Below are positions 1 through 12,900 of a DNA stretch of 64,000 bases, one piece after another. The position numbers and the translations under genes were made by a program. Numbering within the stretch: the first letter of the stretch is position 1; the number at the start of each line of letters is the position of its first letter. Where the stretch lies: contig OZ029918.1 in NCBI GenBank assembly GCA_964023275.1, positions 29,938,149-30,002,148 on the forward strand, read 5' to 3'. This DNA comes from Norana najaformis (lineage: Eukaryota > Annelida > Clitellata > Crassiclitellata > Hormogastridae). Under the pieces are notes generated by a model. The model worked only from the letters and a program-made list of their open reading frames with translations, ran no database searches and was not told the origin of the DNA.

Positions 1-3000
1 AGAAATGACTCTTTCACCAGTTGCAGAAATTGTTTCAGCAGCCAAAGAAGCTAATGTTTCACCAGATGAAGGTGCTACTGTTCCATCTAAAACGTCAGGT
101 ATATCTGAGCTGGATCTTAGTCCACAAACACTGAAGGAAAATCTTCCAAATGCTAGTAGAAAATTACTGTTGGATGGTAGAGGAAACTTTTCTTCTTTAC
201 CTGAGAACAAATCCTTGCATGATTCTCTGTCTGAGTCATCAAATGATGCAAGAGGCAGCAGCACTGAATTAAATGACATATACTTTAATGATTTGGATGG
301 GGATTCCACAAGCACAGCAGTGAGTCTAAGCTATGAGGAGCTGTCGTCAACATTCTTTTTACATCAACTGGAAGAGAACATTGATATTGATCAAGGTTAT
401 CTTTTTTGTTCTGAATGATTGTTAGTGGTTATTTCACTTACCATATAATAAATCTGTGACAGAAAATCATTCATAAAAGTGCTTCTGAAAGCTATTACTT
501 CTTAGTTGAAGCTATTGGTTCTTGCATGTTGTGGTTGGCTTTCAGTCTCCTTATTTGTTTGAAAAGTCCAGTGGGTTACCTAAGCAAGTAGTTACTGCTT
601 TTTCATGCTTTTGGTCTGCAGAAATAACGTTTCAGTTATTATTTCTGCATTTATTAGGCACCACTACCTAATGACAGCATCAGTCGAAGGCACTGAGCAG
701 TTGTGAGTTAAGGATTTGCTCAAAGTTCTTACACAGTAACCGAGGAGTTTCGAAACCGTACTTTCCGCGTTACAAGCCGAGCATTCTCTCCAATAGGCTA
801 CCATGCCCCACATAACAGAAAATCATTCTTAAAAGTACTACTGAAAACTGTTACTTCTTAGTTGAAGTTATTGGTTCTTGCATGGCAGGTCATGGGTCTG
901 AATGAAATCTGTTGCTAAAGAGGCATTGTGCATGTGTGATCTTTAACTCCAGCTGCTTTGTATCGGAATTCATAATAGAAAGTATGTTTCATGATGGCTT
1001 TTATGTAATTTCTTATTTTTCCTGTGTCTTCATGCATACATGCATATTTATATACATACTTACACTTGTGTTTTACTGTCTTTAATGTGGTAGCTGGATG
1101 TTATTTTCTGGTTTTCAGTTTGTGGTCTTTGCATACCCATTATCAAGGAGCCCCTGGATGATAGAACATCAAAGGCACTGCTGAAGTATGCCATCTGTAA
1201 TCTGGACTTGGTCGAGGAGAATGTCTTTTCATGGCAGATCGTGGGTCTGAATGAAATTCAGATCCTAAGTATAGTTCTGCAGTTCAGTCGATATCTCAGG
1301 TCAGTTGTTTGAATACGTACATGCTCGTGAAAGGTACTTAAGGCGCTGTAATAAGTGTCTTCATGCATACATACTGACATACATACTCGTGTATATGCCA
1401 TTTCACTTGATTATTAGCAAAATATGTTTTTCACCTACCATGAATCACTCTTATTTAGGTCAGTTATAGTCTTGCTTGCTGCACTTTTGAAAGTACTTAA
1501 GGCACTGTAATAAGTGTCTTCATACACACATACATGTATGCATGCATGCATACACACGTACAATGTGGCACTTGATATGGCTCCCAAATGCAGATATAAA
1601 CACTACTCGGTAGTATTTATTCAAACTTTAATTTTTTATGTGCTGACGGTTGCATAACTCATATACTTCATTTCAAATTCTCTTTCAATCTCTGGCTGGG
1701 ATAATGATCTTCTAGCGGTGCTCTTTTCAGGGACCAAAAAGAACTAGAGTTGGTGAAGCAACTTTCTGAGCCAAAAAGATTTGATGTAAACTGTTTTGTG
1801 GACAATAAGGAATCAGTCATAGAATTTAATGTCGAAACAATTCAGCAAGAAATCAAGCAAAATTTCTCTTCAGCAGAAAAGAAGTATCGTAGAAGCGTTG
1901 GACAACTGTGTAGCATCCAGGATCTTAACATTTCTGTGGCTTTCATTATTCTCAGCAGCGCAAACGACAGTAGCACTACAGCCAGATCCAGTTTACCAAA
2001 AATTCACCGTGTTCATGAATGCAGTGAAGACACAAAATTTGTAATCTCGCACAATTTCAGTGATACCCAGAGAACGATCATTTTTGATAATGAGTATGAG
2101 AATCTGAAATGGTGGTTGAAGACTTTTGACTACAGCACAGTCTTAAGCTATCCAACGGAGAACATCCTTCAGTCTTCAAACTCTTCTTCCGTGACAAATC
2201 GACTTAAGCACTCCTTTACGCGGCGGACAGCTCCAGGGGGCGATACGAGCTTCATATTCATACAGCGCACTAACCCTGATCTGTTGACCTACCGTCCGTT
2301 CGTTTGTAAGATGTTGGCTTTTGTAAAAGAGGAACTGTTGACGTGCAATCACGATGCCTGCATAGTGTTTGATGTTGGTCAAGATTTAGGGATAAAAAGA
2401 TTCGCTGATGTTGTTATGCCATGCCTCTCCTCGGACCCGGGTAATGGGGATGGTTATTGCTTCGAAGTTGAGGCTTTTAGTGGAACAAATCCCATGTATT
2501 CACCGGTTTCTTGTCTTGTCATTCATCTGTTTTTAAGATTTTCTTAAAACTGTTTAAATCGTTTTGCTTCCATTAGCTTGTATTTTGTATACAATCGTTT
2601 TAGGTTAGCCTTATTATAAGTGCAATCATTTCAAGGGCTAAGAAGCCAGCATGAATTTTCATTTTTTATTGAATTAATTTAATTTTTAATTGAATGCTCT
2701 TAATTATTTATGAAATTTGCAAGTTATCATTATGATTGTAAAGAAATTTAATCTGTGTCCATTTATAGTGTGATCTAATCTAATAACTTCTGTTGCGTTG
2801 TTATCAGGCTTCAGCTGATGGTCGCTTGTGTTAGCAATTGCCAGATAAATGTTGAATATAAGCTTCTGTGATGCCATATCACACGACACATGGCATCAGT
2901 AAATGTTGTTCATCTGTTGCCGAAACTGTTATCAAATTTCCCGAAAACAGTGGAAATCATCTCATGTATGTATCTGTGTGTGTTGGAACATTTATGTAGT

Positions 3001-3447
3001 TCCTTGTTGGAACCTCTTAAAGGTGATCTTGTAATCTTCGTTTTACCATTATCTTAACACACAAGCTACTAACCGATGGTCGACTGGAGAGAAAATGAAT
3101 TCCATAGTCAAAATCCTTTAACAGATCCAGTGGAGATCAAGGTTAGGGAGAGAAGACAGTCTGTTGTGGATAAGCTATCCAAAATGATGAGGTCTTTGTA
3201 TTCTTCTGTGGCATTTTTGTTGGGAATTGTTAATACTGTAGAAGGTATATTTTGTCAGCAGCTCTTGCCTGTTGATTTTTTAACTTTTAGTAACATACAG
3301 TAGTTTTTTAATATAGTAGTAGTTATGCTTATAAATCTGTTGCAAGTTGCCATAACTTATGACTAACTGCGGTAGATTTAAGTGCATTTAAAGTTTTTTC
3401 TCTGGAGTGTTAATAATTTATTTGCAGACTTTGTTTTTCCTGCATAG
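1..3447 (+). CDS. 3' part of an unrecognised multi-exon gene
   Basis: I do not recognise this protein. Five exons join in phase: up to 395, 1119-1299, 1731-2440, 3125-3244 and 3428-3447 (stop TAG). Donors are G|GTTATC, AG|GTCAGT, GG|GTAATG and AG|GTATAT; acceptors end in TTTTCAG, CTTTTCAG, TTTAACAG and TTTGCAG, and every junction keeps the frame. The frame is open to the left edge, so the N-terminus is missing. The first exon is Ser/Asn/Asp-rich and looks disordered; the 710-bp exon encodes a mixed, apparently globular stretch; the fourth is basic then hydrophobic (SSVAFLLGIV). The protein would end ...TVEDFVFPA. The last 20-nt exon and the 2440 donor are the weakest parts; without that donor the frame stops at 2547. 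It is convergent with the first phospholipase B-like gene. Confidence 0.5.
457..885. repeat. Direct repeat pair around a SINE in the first visible intron
   Basis: Bases about 457-530 and 815-885 are diverged copies of the same 70-bp sequence (both contain AGAAAATCATTC and CTTCTTAGTTGAAG). They bracket a minus-strand SINE at 640-795. A second pair of short repeats, with the shared core CTGTAATAAGTGTCTTCAT, lies at about 1331-1370 and 1490-1530. Confidence 0.6.
640..795 (-). mobile_element. tRNA-derived SINE, family 2
   Basis: Read on the minus strand it starts with a tRNA-like head (GGTAGCCTATTGGAGAG around box A), followed by a diverged box B region and a tail about CCGACTGATGCTGTCATTAG. The same family is clearer at 30025-30210 (minus), at 49495-49650 (plus) and as a 3' half at 35475-35600 (plus). 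This copy is old and lacks an exact box B. Confidence 0.5.
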
Positions 3448-3771
3448 TAAGTTGGGTTTGGAAGGCAGCTCATCTGGGACTTGAAGCTGGGATCTGTGTG
3501 GTGCTGAGAAATTTTGGAGAAGTACATTACACTGTAAGTTAAATTGTCCATAGTAACAAGTGCAAGCTGTCAAACCGTTACATCTTTATATTTGCCAAGT
3601 TGGTTTACTATTTTTCGGCTTTTCTCAAGTTTTTAAACACAACGTGTAAAGAAGACTGGACTGATGCAACACTTTAACAGAATTACTTTTATTTAGGAAT
3701 ATGTTTAAAAGGCACTCAGTAGTATTAAGTGTCTAAGATAGCTAAGTATTTGTTCTCTGTCAAAGTTTGAA
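3448..3771. other. Convergent intergenic spacer
   Basis: Between the stop of the first gene and the left edge of the duplicated unit I see no gene. On the minus strand, AATAAA-type hexamers occur (reverse of TTTATT near 3686 and near 3961) and could serve the phospholipase B-like gene, whose stop is at 4815. Confidence 0.35.
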
Positions 3772-4814
3772 ACTGCATTCATTGGTGGATTGGTGTTGTT
3801 GGGTTTGAAGTAACACCAAGACAGTTCCTCTTTGAAGTGGCAAAGAGGCTCCCATTGGGGTAACACCGAGAAGGTTCCTGTTTGAATTGGCGCTACATAA
3901 ATGTCCAGTTCTGCATAAAAACAGTAGTCAGTTAGTTGATGCACCAAACTAGAAAACGGTTTTATTGAAAGCAGACAAAAGTAAAACTTAAATATTAAAA
4001 TGCAGACAAAAGTAAAACTTAAATATTACAAATGTCACAATAGCCAAGTACTGTAGATTTGTTAGGCAATTCAATAAAATATAAAATATACAACCTTTTT
4101 CAGTGTAGTATATGTCATCTTATGCAGGCTGTACTGGCAATTAATTGATGGATTTTTGCAACTAATAGTTCATCCCAAAAGAATTCTGAACATTAAAATT
4201 TGCTGTCCATTAACTTGGTGATTTAAGCAAAGATACCATAGTCATAAAGTATATTTACCACATCTATATGATGCATACATCATGTATGAAATAGGGTGCC
4301 ATAAATAATAACTAAAGGTCAACAAAGTTGTTTTAGCCAATAAAAATGTAAAAAATTTTCCAGCACATGATTATGAAATTTTACATTTTCATGGAACTCC
4401 TGCAGCATAGAATATCCAGTCCTGAACTCTTGTTCTATTTGACTGGAACTGGCTGAGCAGATATCCATTATCTTCTGAACACAAACTCCCTGTCATTCAT
4501 CTTGGTGATTAAAATAATAATACAAGTTTTTGTCTCTAAATATGCACACATATATATGAAATAGGGTGCCATATAAACAAAGTTACAGAAAATATCAAAA
4601 TCTTTCCAAAATATGTTCAACTAGCTCTCTGGCAGAGTAGATATCCAGTCATAAAAACTTGAAAATGTTTACTGGGACTATGGCTAAGCAGATGTCCAGT
4701 AGTGAAAAAAATCTTTGGTAGTTCCCCGAGACATTATATTTTACCAGAACTTTGAGAAATACTCTCCACTTAAGGAAATCTATGGAGATCTTTTTGAATG
4801 GTTTTCACGCTCGA

Positions 4815-7800
4815 TTACAACTTGGGCCGTGTAGAAATCCAGTCGAAGTTGTAAGTGATTGGAAGGCCAACGTGAGAGCTGTGTGCAAACTCACTGGTCC
4901 ATGTGAATGGCTTCAGACCGTGACTTGTTGTTGGGCCATTGATGGCAACACTTGACATCTCCAACGCCATCTTGTAATCTGCTACCTACAGTAGACCAAA
5001 ACGTCCAGTGTAAAGTAAAGCAAGGAAACTGCTTCTTTATTACAAGCCTTTATCATCAGTAGTAAACGTGTGTTGGCCAACTGGCAAAGTACAGGCCTCT
5101 ACCTCTGTGTCAAGTTCAAAATTTGCATAAATAGTCCAAAAATTCGTCATTATTATTAATTAAAAACTTCAAAGCACTTATGTGCACAGTGTGTAAACCT
5201 GAATCCGAGGTGCATTACATGTCATTCAGTTGCCAACACAGGTCGCATACTCTTATTACTGTTGCATTTTTTGACCCGGCACATGTTTTCAAAATTTACT
5301 GTTACAAATAATAGAAAAATCAACTGTCAGCAGCAGTGGTCACATGCCTTGGTGTCATAGCAACCAAATGCAGATGGTGCATTGCTACCCAGATCTCCAC
5401 GACAGCAAATCGTGTCACATGGGTTCTTCTTAGAATAGACATCATGAACATAATCTACAAGAAACAGACAGTTTAGCCATAAACCGAAATTATGCATTTA
5501 CTGATCATCCATACAAATGTGGACCTGCCAGTGTATCTAACAATGTAACAGTAAAATGTGACAGTGCATAAGTATGTGTATGTGGCTTATATATAATAGA
5601 TATCATTATTATATTTTCATTATTACTTAAATTATTATTATAATTATTTACCCAAAAGATAAAATCCAGAGGTAGTGGAAAAAAACTATTCGATGTATGG
5701 GAAAGGGCATTACTGGAACGGCTAGTGTTTGCAAATGTCAGGCTCCTTGAATATACCGTGGAACATATCGCACCGAACTGAAACTACATACCTGTAGATT
5801 TGTTTTCTCATATTTACAATGAAAGCCTTGAAATGTTAAAAATCAAAAACTGTATCAAAAACAACAGAAATAACTGATTTCCTAATAGATGCTAACCATT
5901 GTAACGCATGATTGCCTTCATGGTATTCATATCAATGACTGATCCAGCATCTCGGCGGAAGATTTTTGCCCTCGCGGCCAACTGATATGAAAAATCCGGG
6001 CCATATTTCTCAACAAGTTGAGGATATCCACTTAGATTGTAGATGCTCTCAAAGAAAGGAACGTTATACGAAGGCCAATATCCTAGTAAAACAAGACACA
6101 GCTTTCCAGTTACTTTTTATCACATCAAGGACCAACCACTTTCTCCAATGACCTACCACTCACTGGAGTAATAGGTCATTACTATATAGATATTTTAAAA
6201 TTATAGTAATTATAATTATTATCAAGAGGTTCCCAGAAAGTGGATGGCATTTAATTGTTGGAAAGCCATCAAGATTATTATTATTACTGTTATCTTTACT
6301 GGTATCATGTTTACTACTATTATTACTACAATTATCATACTTTCTGATTTTTCTGATAGTTCCTTGTGATCCTAGTTTAATTTTTGAAAGTTCTGAGGGA
6401 TCATTGGCTAAAAGGTTTTAAAGAATTACAAATTTGCTTAAAATAAAAACAGTAAATATCATCAACGTCATCATCAAAATGGCCATTATAGGAACACAGC
6501 AAGATGGCCTCTAGAAAGTTTTTTCTCTTGTTGAAAATAATTCCAATGCTAGGCAAGAAATTTCTTTCACAGCAGATATGTAACACTGCAGAAGCCCTAT
6601 ATAAATACATTGCAAAAACATCACGTGGCTCAGACAGTGCATCCAACAGGGTAACAGAACTGACCTGTACGCAAGATGGGTGTTTCGTCTTGACCCACGA
6701 CAAGACCAGGTATCTGTTCGATCACCCAAAGTGTGTCATCTTCAAGAGATTGGTTCAGCTTCACCCTCTTCAGGTCAATCACCATGTACTGATTGTTATA
6801 TGTTCCTGTTAAGAATCGTCAATCAAACTATACAGATCTGGTCGTGTCAACAGTCATCGGTCAAGGCATACCGATTGTCTTTTGCCTTAAAGTCTGTCAT
6901 CAGGTACTAATTGTTGTATGTTCTTGTTAACAATTATCCATCAAATTACATTACCCTACAAATTATGATTGTTCTTACGAAGCTGTGCTACTCCTGGCAT
7001 ATTCATTTTTAACCAGTCAATAACTACCGACACAGTTATATTCTTTACATCTACTAATGTCTCTCTTGTTTCCATATCGTTGATCAGCTGACTTATTTTG
7101 ATTAGTATTAAAAATACTTAAGTACAAACTTCTGCAACAAATAAGCAGGTACTTAACCAATAAGTCTACCCATTTAGGGCAACCTAATGCCACTACCCTC
7201 CAGCTCAATTCAAGAAAAACTCCATTATGGAAAAATCATTTTGTGTTCTCGCAATCACTCCTCCTCTTCAGACAGCTCCTATTTCAGCCTCATGTACCCA
7301 CATATATAAAAAAAACCAGTGCAGCTTAAGGTGAGAGGTTGTTGCAGAAGAAACAGACCATTTCATTTTAACCATCCCCGTATTGTAACATAACAATATT
7401 ACAGCATCTTTTGTGATCCTACCCGAGTTGTACATTTTGAATATCTTGTACCACTGGAATCCGGAATTTGCCATCATGTTGGCAATGCGCACTCGTTGCC
7501 AAGCCAGATTGGCCTGTGTTGAAACCAACTTAAAAAGGGCTGCATTGTAGACGTTGTTCGTTGTCTGGAGCAGGACGAGTTTACTGTCCATCACATAAAA
7601 GTCATCCAGTGACTCTAAGAAACCTACAATTCAATCAAATACAAACAGTAAATTCAATCAAATAGAAGCACAGTCATACAATACAAATACTACATTCTTA
7701 AACCAGCACAGAAAGGTCAAACTTACACATCAAAGCTCTCAAAAAATATTTGCTTCACAATTCTTTTAAAAATCCTGGAAGTTACAACAAAGCAAAATAG

Positions 7801-9908
7801 CCGTTCAACTGCTGCATAACAATGTAGTATACATAAATTCTTTGAAAACTATGATTAATAATAGATATAAAATCCCCACATCAGATATGAAATTTCTCAT
7901 AAAATTTCATAATAGTAATTGATCTCTAAGACTCTCTTAATGTCCTTTCATATATCTAGGGCTCTCTTACATCAAAAAAACTGTCTCCAACTTGACAAGG
8001 CTTTCCTTGACTCAAAAGGCTATGCCAGAAGCCCAGAATGTATACCAGTATGTAGATAGGCTCTATTGATTCAAATGGCTCTCCCCTATTCCTGATGATC
8101 TTTATGTTTTGAGAGAGTCTCTCCTTAACCTTAGGAAGGCTTGTCCAGATTATAGACAGGCTCTTCCTATTACCTGAAGAGACAGCCTCTTTAAGGTACT
8201 ACCATGGTTCTCCCCATTGAGTATGGTTCTCGGGCAATCAACAGCTACAGTAGTCTTGAGGGAAATGAATTGCTTACCTGGATAGCTGGAAAAGGAGGAA
8301 CTGTGTGAGGCAGTGCTCGGATCTTTCACATTCAAATGGTAATGTTTGTAAATGCGCATAGTCGCTGCATATACAAACCAACTGGAATGCGACATGAACA
8401 GATTCTCATAACCCCCAGTCACCTAAAACATCAGATATTTTTATTTCAGTCACCTACAACATCAGAAAGTTTAATTTCAACAATATCTAGCTTAGTAGCA
8501 TGTTAATCATTTAATTATTGACACTGCTAAAACCGTTACTACATACCAAAGAATTATTCAACTTCAGAGCTAATCTGTCAATGAACAGAAGCTTTTCTTG
8601 ATGCATTACAGAGGTTTGCGCTAACAAGTCGGAGTTTGTAAATGCTTCACACCAGTTGTTTTACATGAGAAACTCCTAGTAATGTTTTTGTGTTATACTG
8701 ATATATAAAAAAATTGGGATATGAATCCCAAATTTTAGTTTTTCAGAAAACCACCTATCTACTATAATAGAAACCTGCTAAAACTCATTTGTTACATAGC
8801 GGTCATATATAAAAAATTAAACTCTATTATACCATAAATTCTTATATAACAAGGTTAGGAACAGAATTAGTTAAGCCATAGAAAACAACCTCATTAGTTT
8901 CTTTGTTGTGGCTCCTAATACAGCAATGTCTGGTGTATGACTTTCAAAGAAAGTATTATAAGAAAGATTTTGAGTTACTTACTTTAACCAGAACTGAACA
9001 GTGACTGTTGGCTAGCATGTATTGCTGAAGTTCCTCACGAGAGAACTTGAAGAAGTCCGGCGGACCAGATGGGTTGATGACATGTCGTATGTCAATCATA
9101 TCCCCAAGTGCATTCAGCATCTGAATCACAAAGACGTCCGTATCCTGAAAGATCAGAAAAACCCAACAAGTCAAGCCTTGAATATCATAGAGCCTACACA
9201 CACCAATAGTATCACTTTGTAGTACACTTTGACAGCTGTTTGACCAGGTCGGCCCACGTGAGTCAACTCGTTCGGGGCTGTTTCTATCAACTGCGTCGTA
9301 TAAAATCCATCCGCAGACTGATTCCTACCTCGACGGCCATCACCTTCGTTAACAGCTTCATAGTTTCCAGGGTTGACTACTGCAACAGCCTACTAGCGGA
9401 GCTGCCTGCTTGCCAGCTAGATCGGGTGAAGTCAATGCTGAACTCTGCCGCACGTGTCATCTACGGCCGGACACCATCCGATCATATTAGTGACCTGCTG
9501 CGCGACAATCTGCACTGTGCATTCCTCAACAGATCACATACAAACTGTCTGATCACCTACAAAGCACTGTATGGCTTCATGCCAGACTACATCTCTGAAT
9601 TTTGTATTCGAGTGGGAGACAATGAGAACAGATGTCGGCTGCGGTCCTCGTCGAGGAACCTACTGCAGGTTCCGAGGTCTTCCACGCGGTTTGGTGAAAG
9701 CTCTTTCTCGATTGCCGGGCCCACCACGTGGAATAACCTTCCTGACCATGTGAAGAATGCTATATCATTGGATACCTTTAAGAAAGGGCTTAAAACGTTT
9801 CTATTTAAATTATCGTATGACTGTAGTTAATTTTCTATTGTCGCTTGAACTTATGTACAGCGCCCTTTTCTTCGGCCTCGGCCATGTTACGGCGCTATAG
9901 AAATTGTC

Positions 9909-9944
<36 letters not shown>

Positions 9945-12900
9945 AATTCAATAATATGAAACGAGTGAAACAGTATTTGCAGCAGACTTCATGAAACATT
10001 GGCCTATGCGAGCAACAACCTCGTCCAAGCCAGTCCCAAGGCTGGATAAAGAGGAGGGTCAGACAAATGGGTGCAGATACTGCACACGTAAAATAAAAGA
10101 TGATAGACACCTATGGCACATGACATCACAAAATGCAACATCAGTTCAGACGTCATCCGAATCTACAGTCAGCAAAACGATTAAATTCCAGTGGACTCCT
10201 GCGGCTTTCAAGCCTTGGACACAAGTTAGGATGATAATTAAATGTTAAGACAAGTAAAAAGTGTAGATCTAACAGACTAACAAGATATAATGAGAAAACA
10301 AAGCAAAGTAGTTATAACTGGCTTAGACATATTAAGGATATTTACAGATTTTTCTCCTAGCTGGAATTAATCCCTCCTAGGGATTGATGATATTTACAAA
10401 TAAGCTACCAAGAGTTACAACAGTAGTTACAAAATATTAAGCGTTAACAAAACACAGAAGCAGATCTTTCTAATAAACCTGTAATTCATATATTCATCTT
10501 CTGCTTATTTCAATCATCTGATGAGTTTCATTAAAGTGGTGCTATATAAATTTGCAATTACAGTTACAAGCACCTACCCAACCACTTTCCGCTGTTGCTT
10601 TGTAACCAGCATGCAGGCCATCGAACTGCGAAATGATGTACGACGCATGTCGCCAGTAGGGATCGCTAATTCCGTATTTCTGAATCAATTCACGGGTCCA
10701 TGCATCCTGCTTCGTAAAGAACTGACGATATCGTTTTTCAAGCTCCTTTTCAGCTGGCTTAATGAAGAATGGCTTGACATTAAGATAATGCTGCCAAATT
10801 TGCCTACAGTCAACAAAATGTAAACAGATAGTTACACGGTCATTTTTCACCCTTTCAGAAGCAATGCTCAGTCACATGGCAAACGGGCTTGGATCATAAC
10901 TTTCGTAGGGCATCGGCGTTGCAACTCCCAGACCTTCACTATTTGGGGGACGTGTATCTCAGGCTTGTGCAGACAGTACAAGGGTACCTCTGTAGGCCGT
11001 TTCTGTGTCATCTGGGACTGCCCTCTTAGCTGTTTGACCGGACACACCATGGAATTTGGCTTGCACAATGATTTTGCTGAGCAGCGACCATTGACTGATG
11101 CCCTGAGCATAATTACAGTGGCGCAACAGAAGTTCTTAGATTAGATAAAAATTGTGAGGCACCGATTCAAATGGGCAGCAAAAAGAACCATACACAATAA
11201 AATCATTCAGTTATAAGCAGGATCTGTTCCTATAAAAACTATATACATACAAATCGTAAGAATAGCATTCCCTGTAAACTAACCCCAAAGGGTAATCTGC
11301 CATGTAGCAACTTAATTTTCTTAGCCATGGCACATGAAAGCTGGTAGCTAGTCCTCTCTCTCACTCTGATCTTCCCACTGACTGCACACACATGATGTAC
11401 TCATTTTATAAGCTTAGTTGAGCTTCCAGAGAAACAGAAATCCTGAAATATCTTTCTGTCTTCTCTGTCCTGGTGAGAATTTTAAGCGCTGGGTTAAAAG
11501 TCCAGCATGCCAACGACTATACTGAGATGTTAATCAGAAATTTTTAAAACATGCCATTAAGCAGAAGCAAAATCAAGGCACAAACACATTAAACTGAAAT
11601 TTTTATGCACATACAAACATACTGCTGATTGAGAGTGCTAAGACCTTTCATTTACTTATTTACTTATTTAGTCACTCACAGTTAGGATGGAATTCAATGC
11701 ATGAAACATTCTTAACCATCATCACTATTTTACAAATCACAAATATTACAAAAGATTAAACGGAAGGGTAAAATATTTGACTAAATAGAACTTTGATTAC
11801 GACTTCTTATTGGCGTGAAGACATTTTTCACACTTGGATGCAGAATAAGTATGTACCTCGATGTAAGAATGCCCTCCAAATAACCAGCACCAAACATGAC
11901 AACGGTGTTGTTGCAATCATCTTTGTTGCATTCTGCCTTCACCTCAAGAACTCCCCAGCCAGTTGCATTCAGTGTGTTGTTATAGTAACCGTAGGCCACA
12001 CCCTGCTTGTCCATCACCCCCAGCTTATAGGTGAATGTGCCACTGGCCTTGTTGTAGTAAACAGTACACTCTTGGTAGCCATCTGTCGTCAAGAAAGGAA
12101 ATGAATGCTATTTCATTAGCATAATATAAATCCCATTAATAACAAATTATTAAATTATTATTAACGATGGCACATTGAAAGTACCTAAAAAGATAGCAGC
12201 AGTGCTTGATGTAGAATATTTTGAAATGCATACTTTTATGCAGATATGTGTTTCATGTGAAAAAACTTCTAAAAACACTTCATTACAAGAATTGGTAGCA
12301 GAAACTTCTTGGTTAAAATATAAAAATATAATGTGATATTCCTACTTAATAAAAATACTGATTTGATGCATCTTGGATGCAACACAACAGGCTTGCTTGA
12401 TAGTATAGCTAATCCAAAACAATTGGTCATACTACATGCATTTTATCCTGAACAATCAATTTGTCATGCTAGAAGCATCTTACCCTGAACAGTCAATTTG
12501 TCACACTAGATGCATCTTATCCTGAACAACCAATTTGTCATATTAGATGTATCTCATCCTGAACAATCAATTTGTCATGCTAGATGCATCTTATTCTGAA
12601 CAATCAAAATGCATGATTTATCATAAAGTTTCAAAATAGATAACATTTGATGGAGAGGCCATGCGAATTATACTCAGTGCTGATATTTAGGATTCATGGA
12701 ATAATGCCAGTGAAGATCAAACGAATGGTCGTGCAGAATAACGTGCAATTGGGTGATATCAATCCAAATCATACTTTTCAAAGTAGAAACGGTAAAAACT
12801 AGGAAATCAGTGCAAAATCAACAGCAATTTCACAAACACTAAAGTTGAAGTAAATGCATCACCAAAATATCTTTATGTCAAGAAAGGAAATGCCTTTATG

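Noticed and set aside
4752-4955. Plus-strand ORF, repeated at 19020-19313
   Set aside because: It is the shadow of the last exon of the phospholipase B-like gene, which reads AINGPT...YNFDW on the minus strand.
8760-8870. Possible pogo/Tigger-type MITE (AAACTCATTTGTTACATAGCGG, related bits at 23090, 34565 and 62150)
   Set aside because: Similarity between the pieces is weak and no paired terminal repeats or target duplications could be defined.
10868-11110. Minus-strand ORF near exon 3 of the first phospholipase B-like gene
   Set aside because: It is the antisense of a LINE 3' UTR fragment, and the true exon 3 starts at 10803 with the family sequence [10 protein letters not shown].
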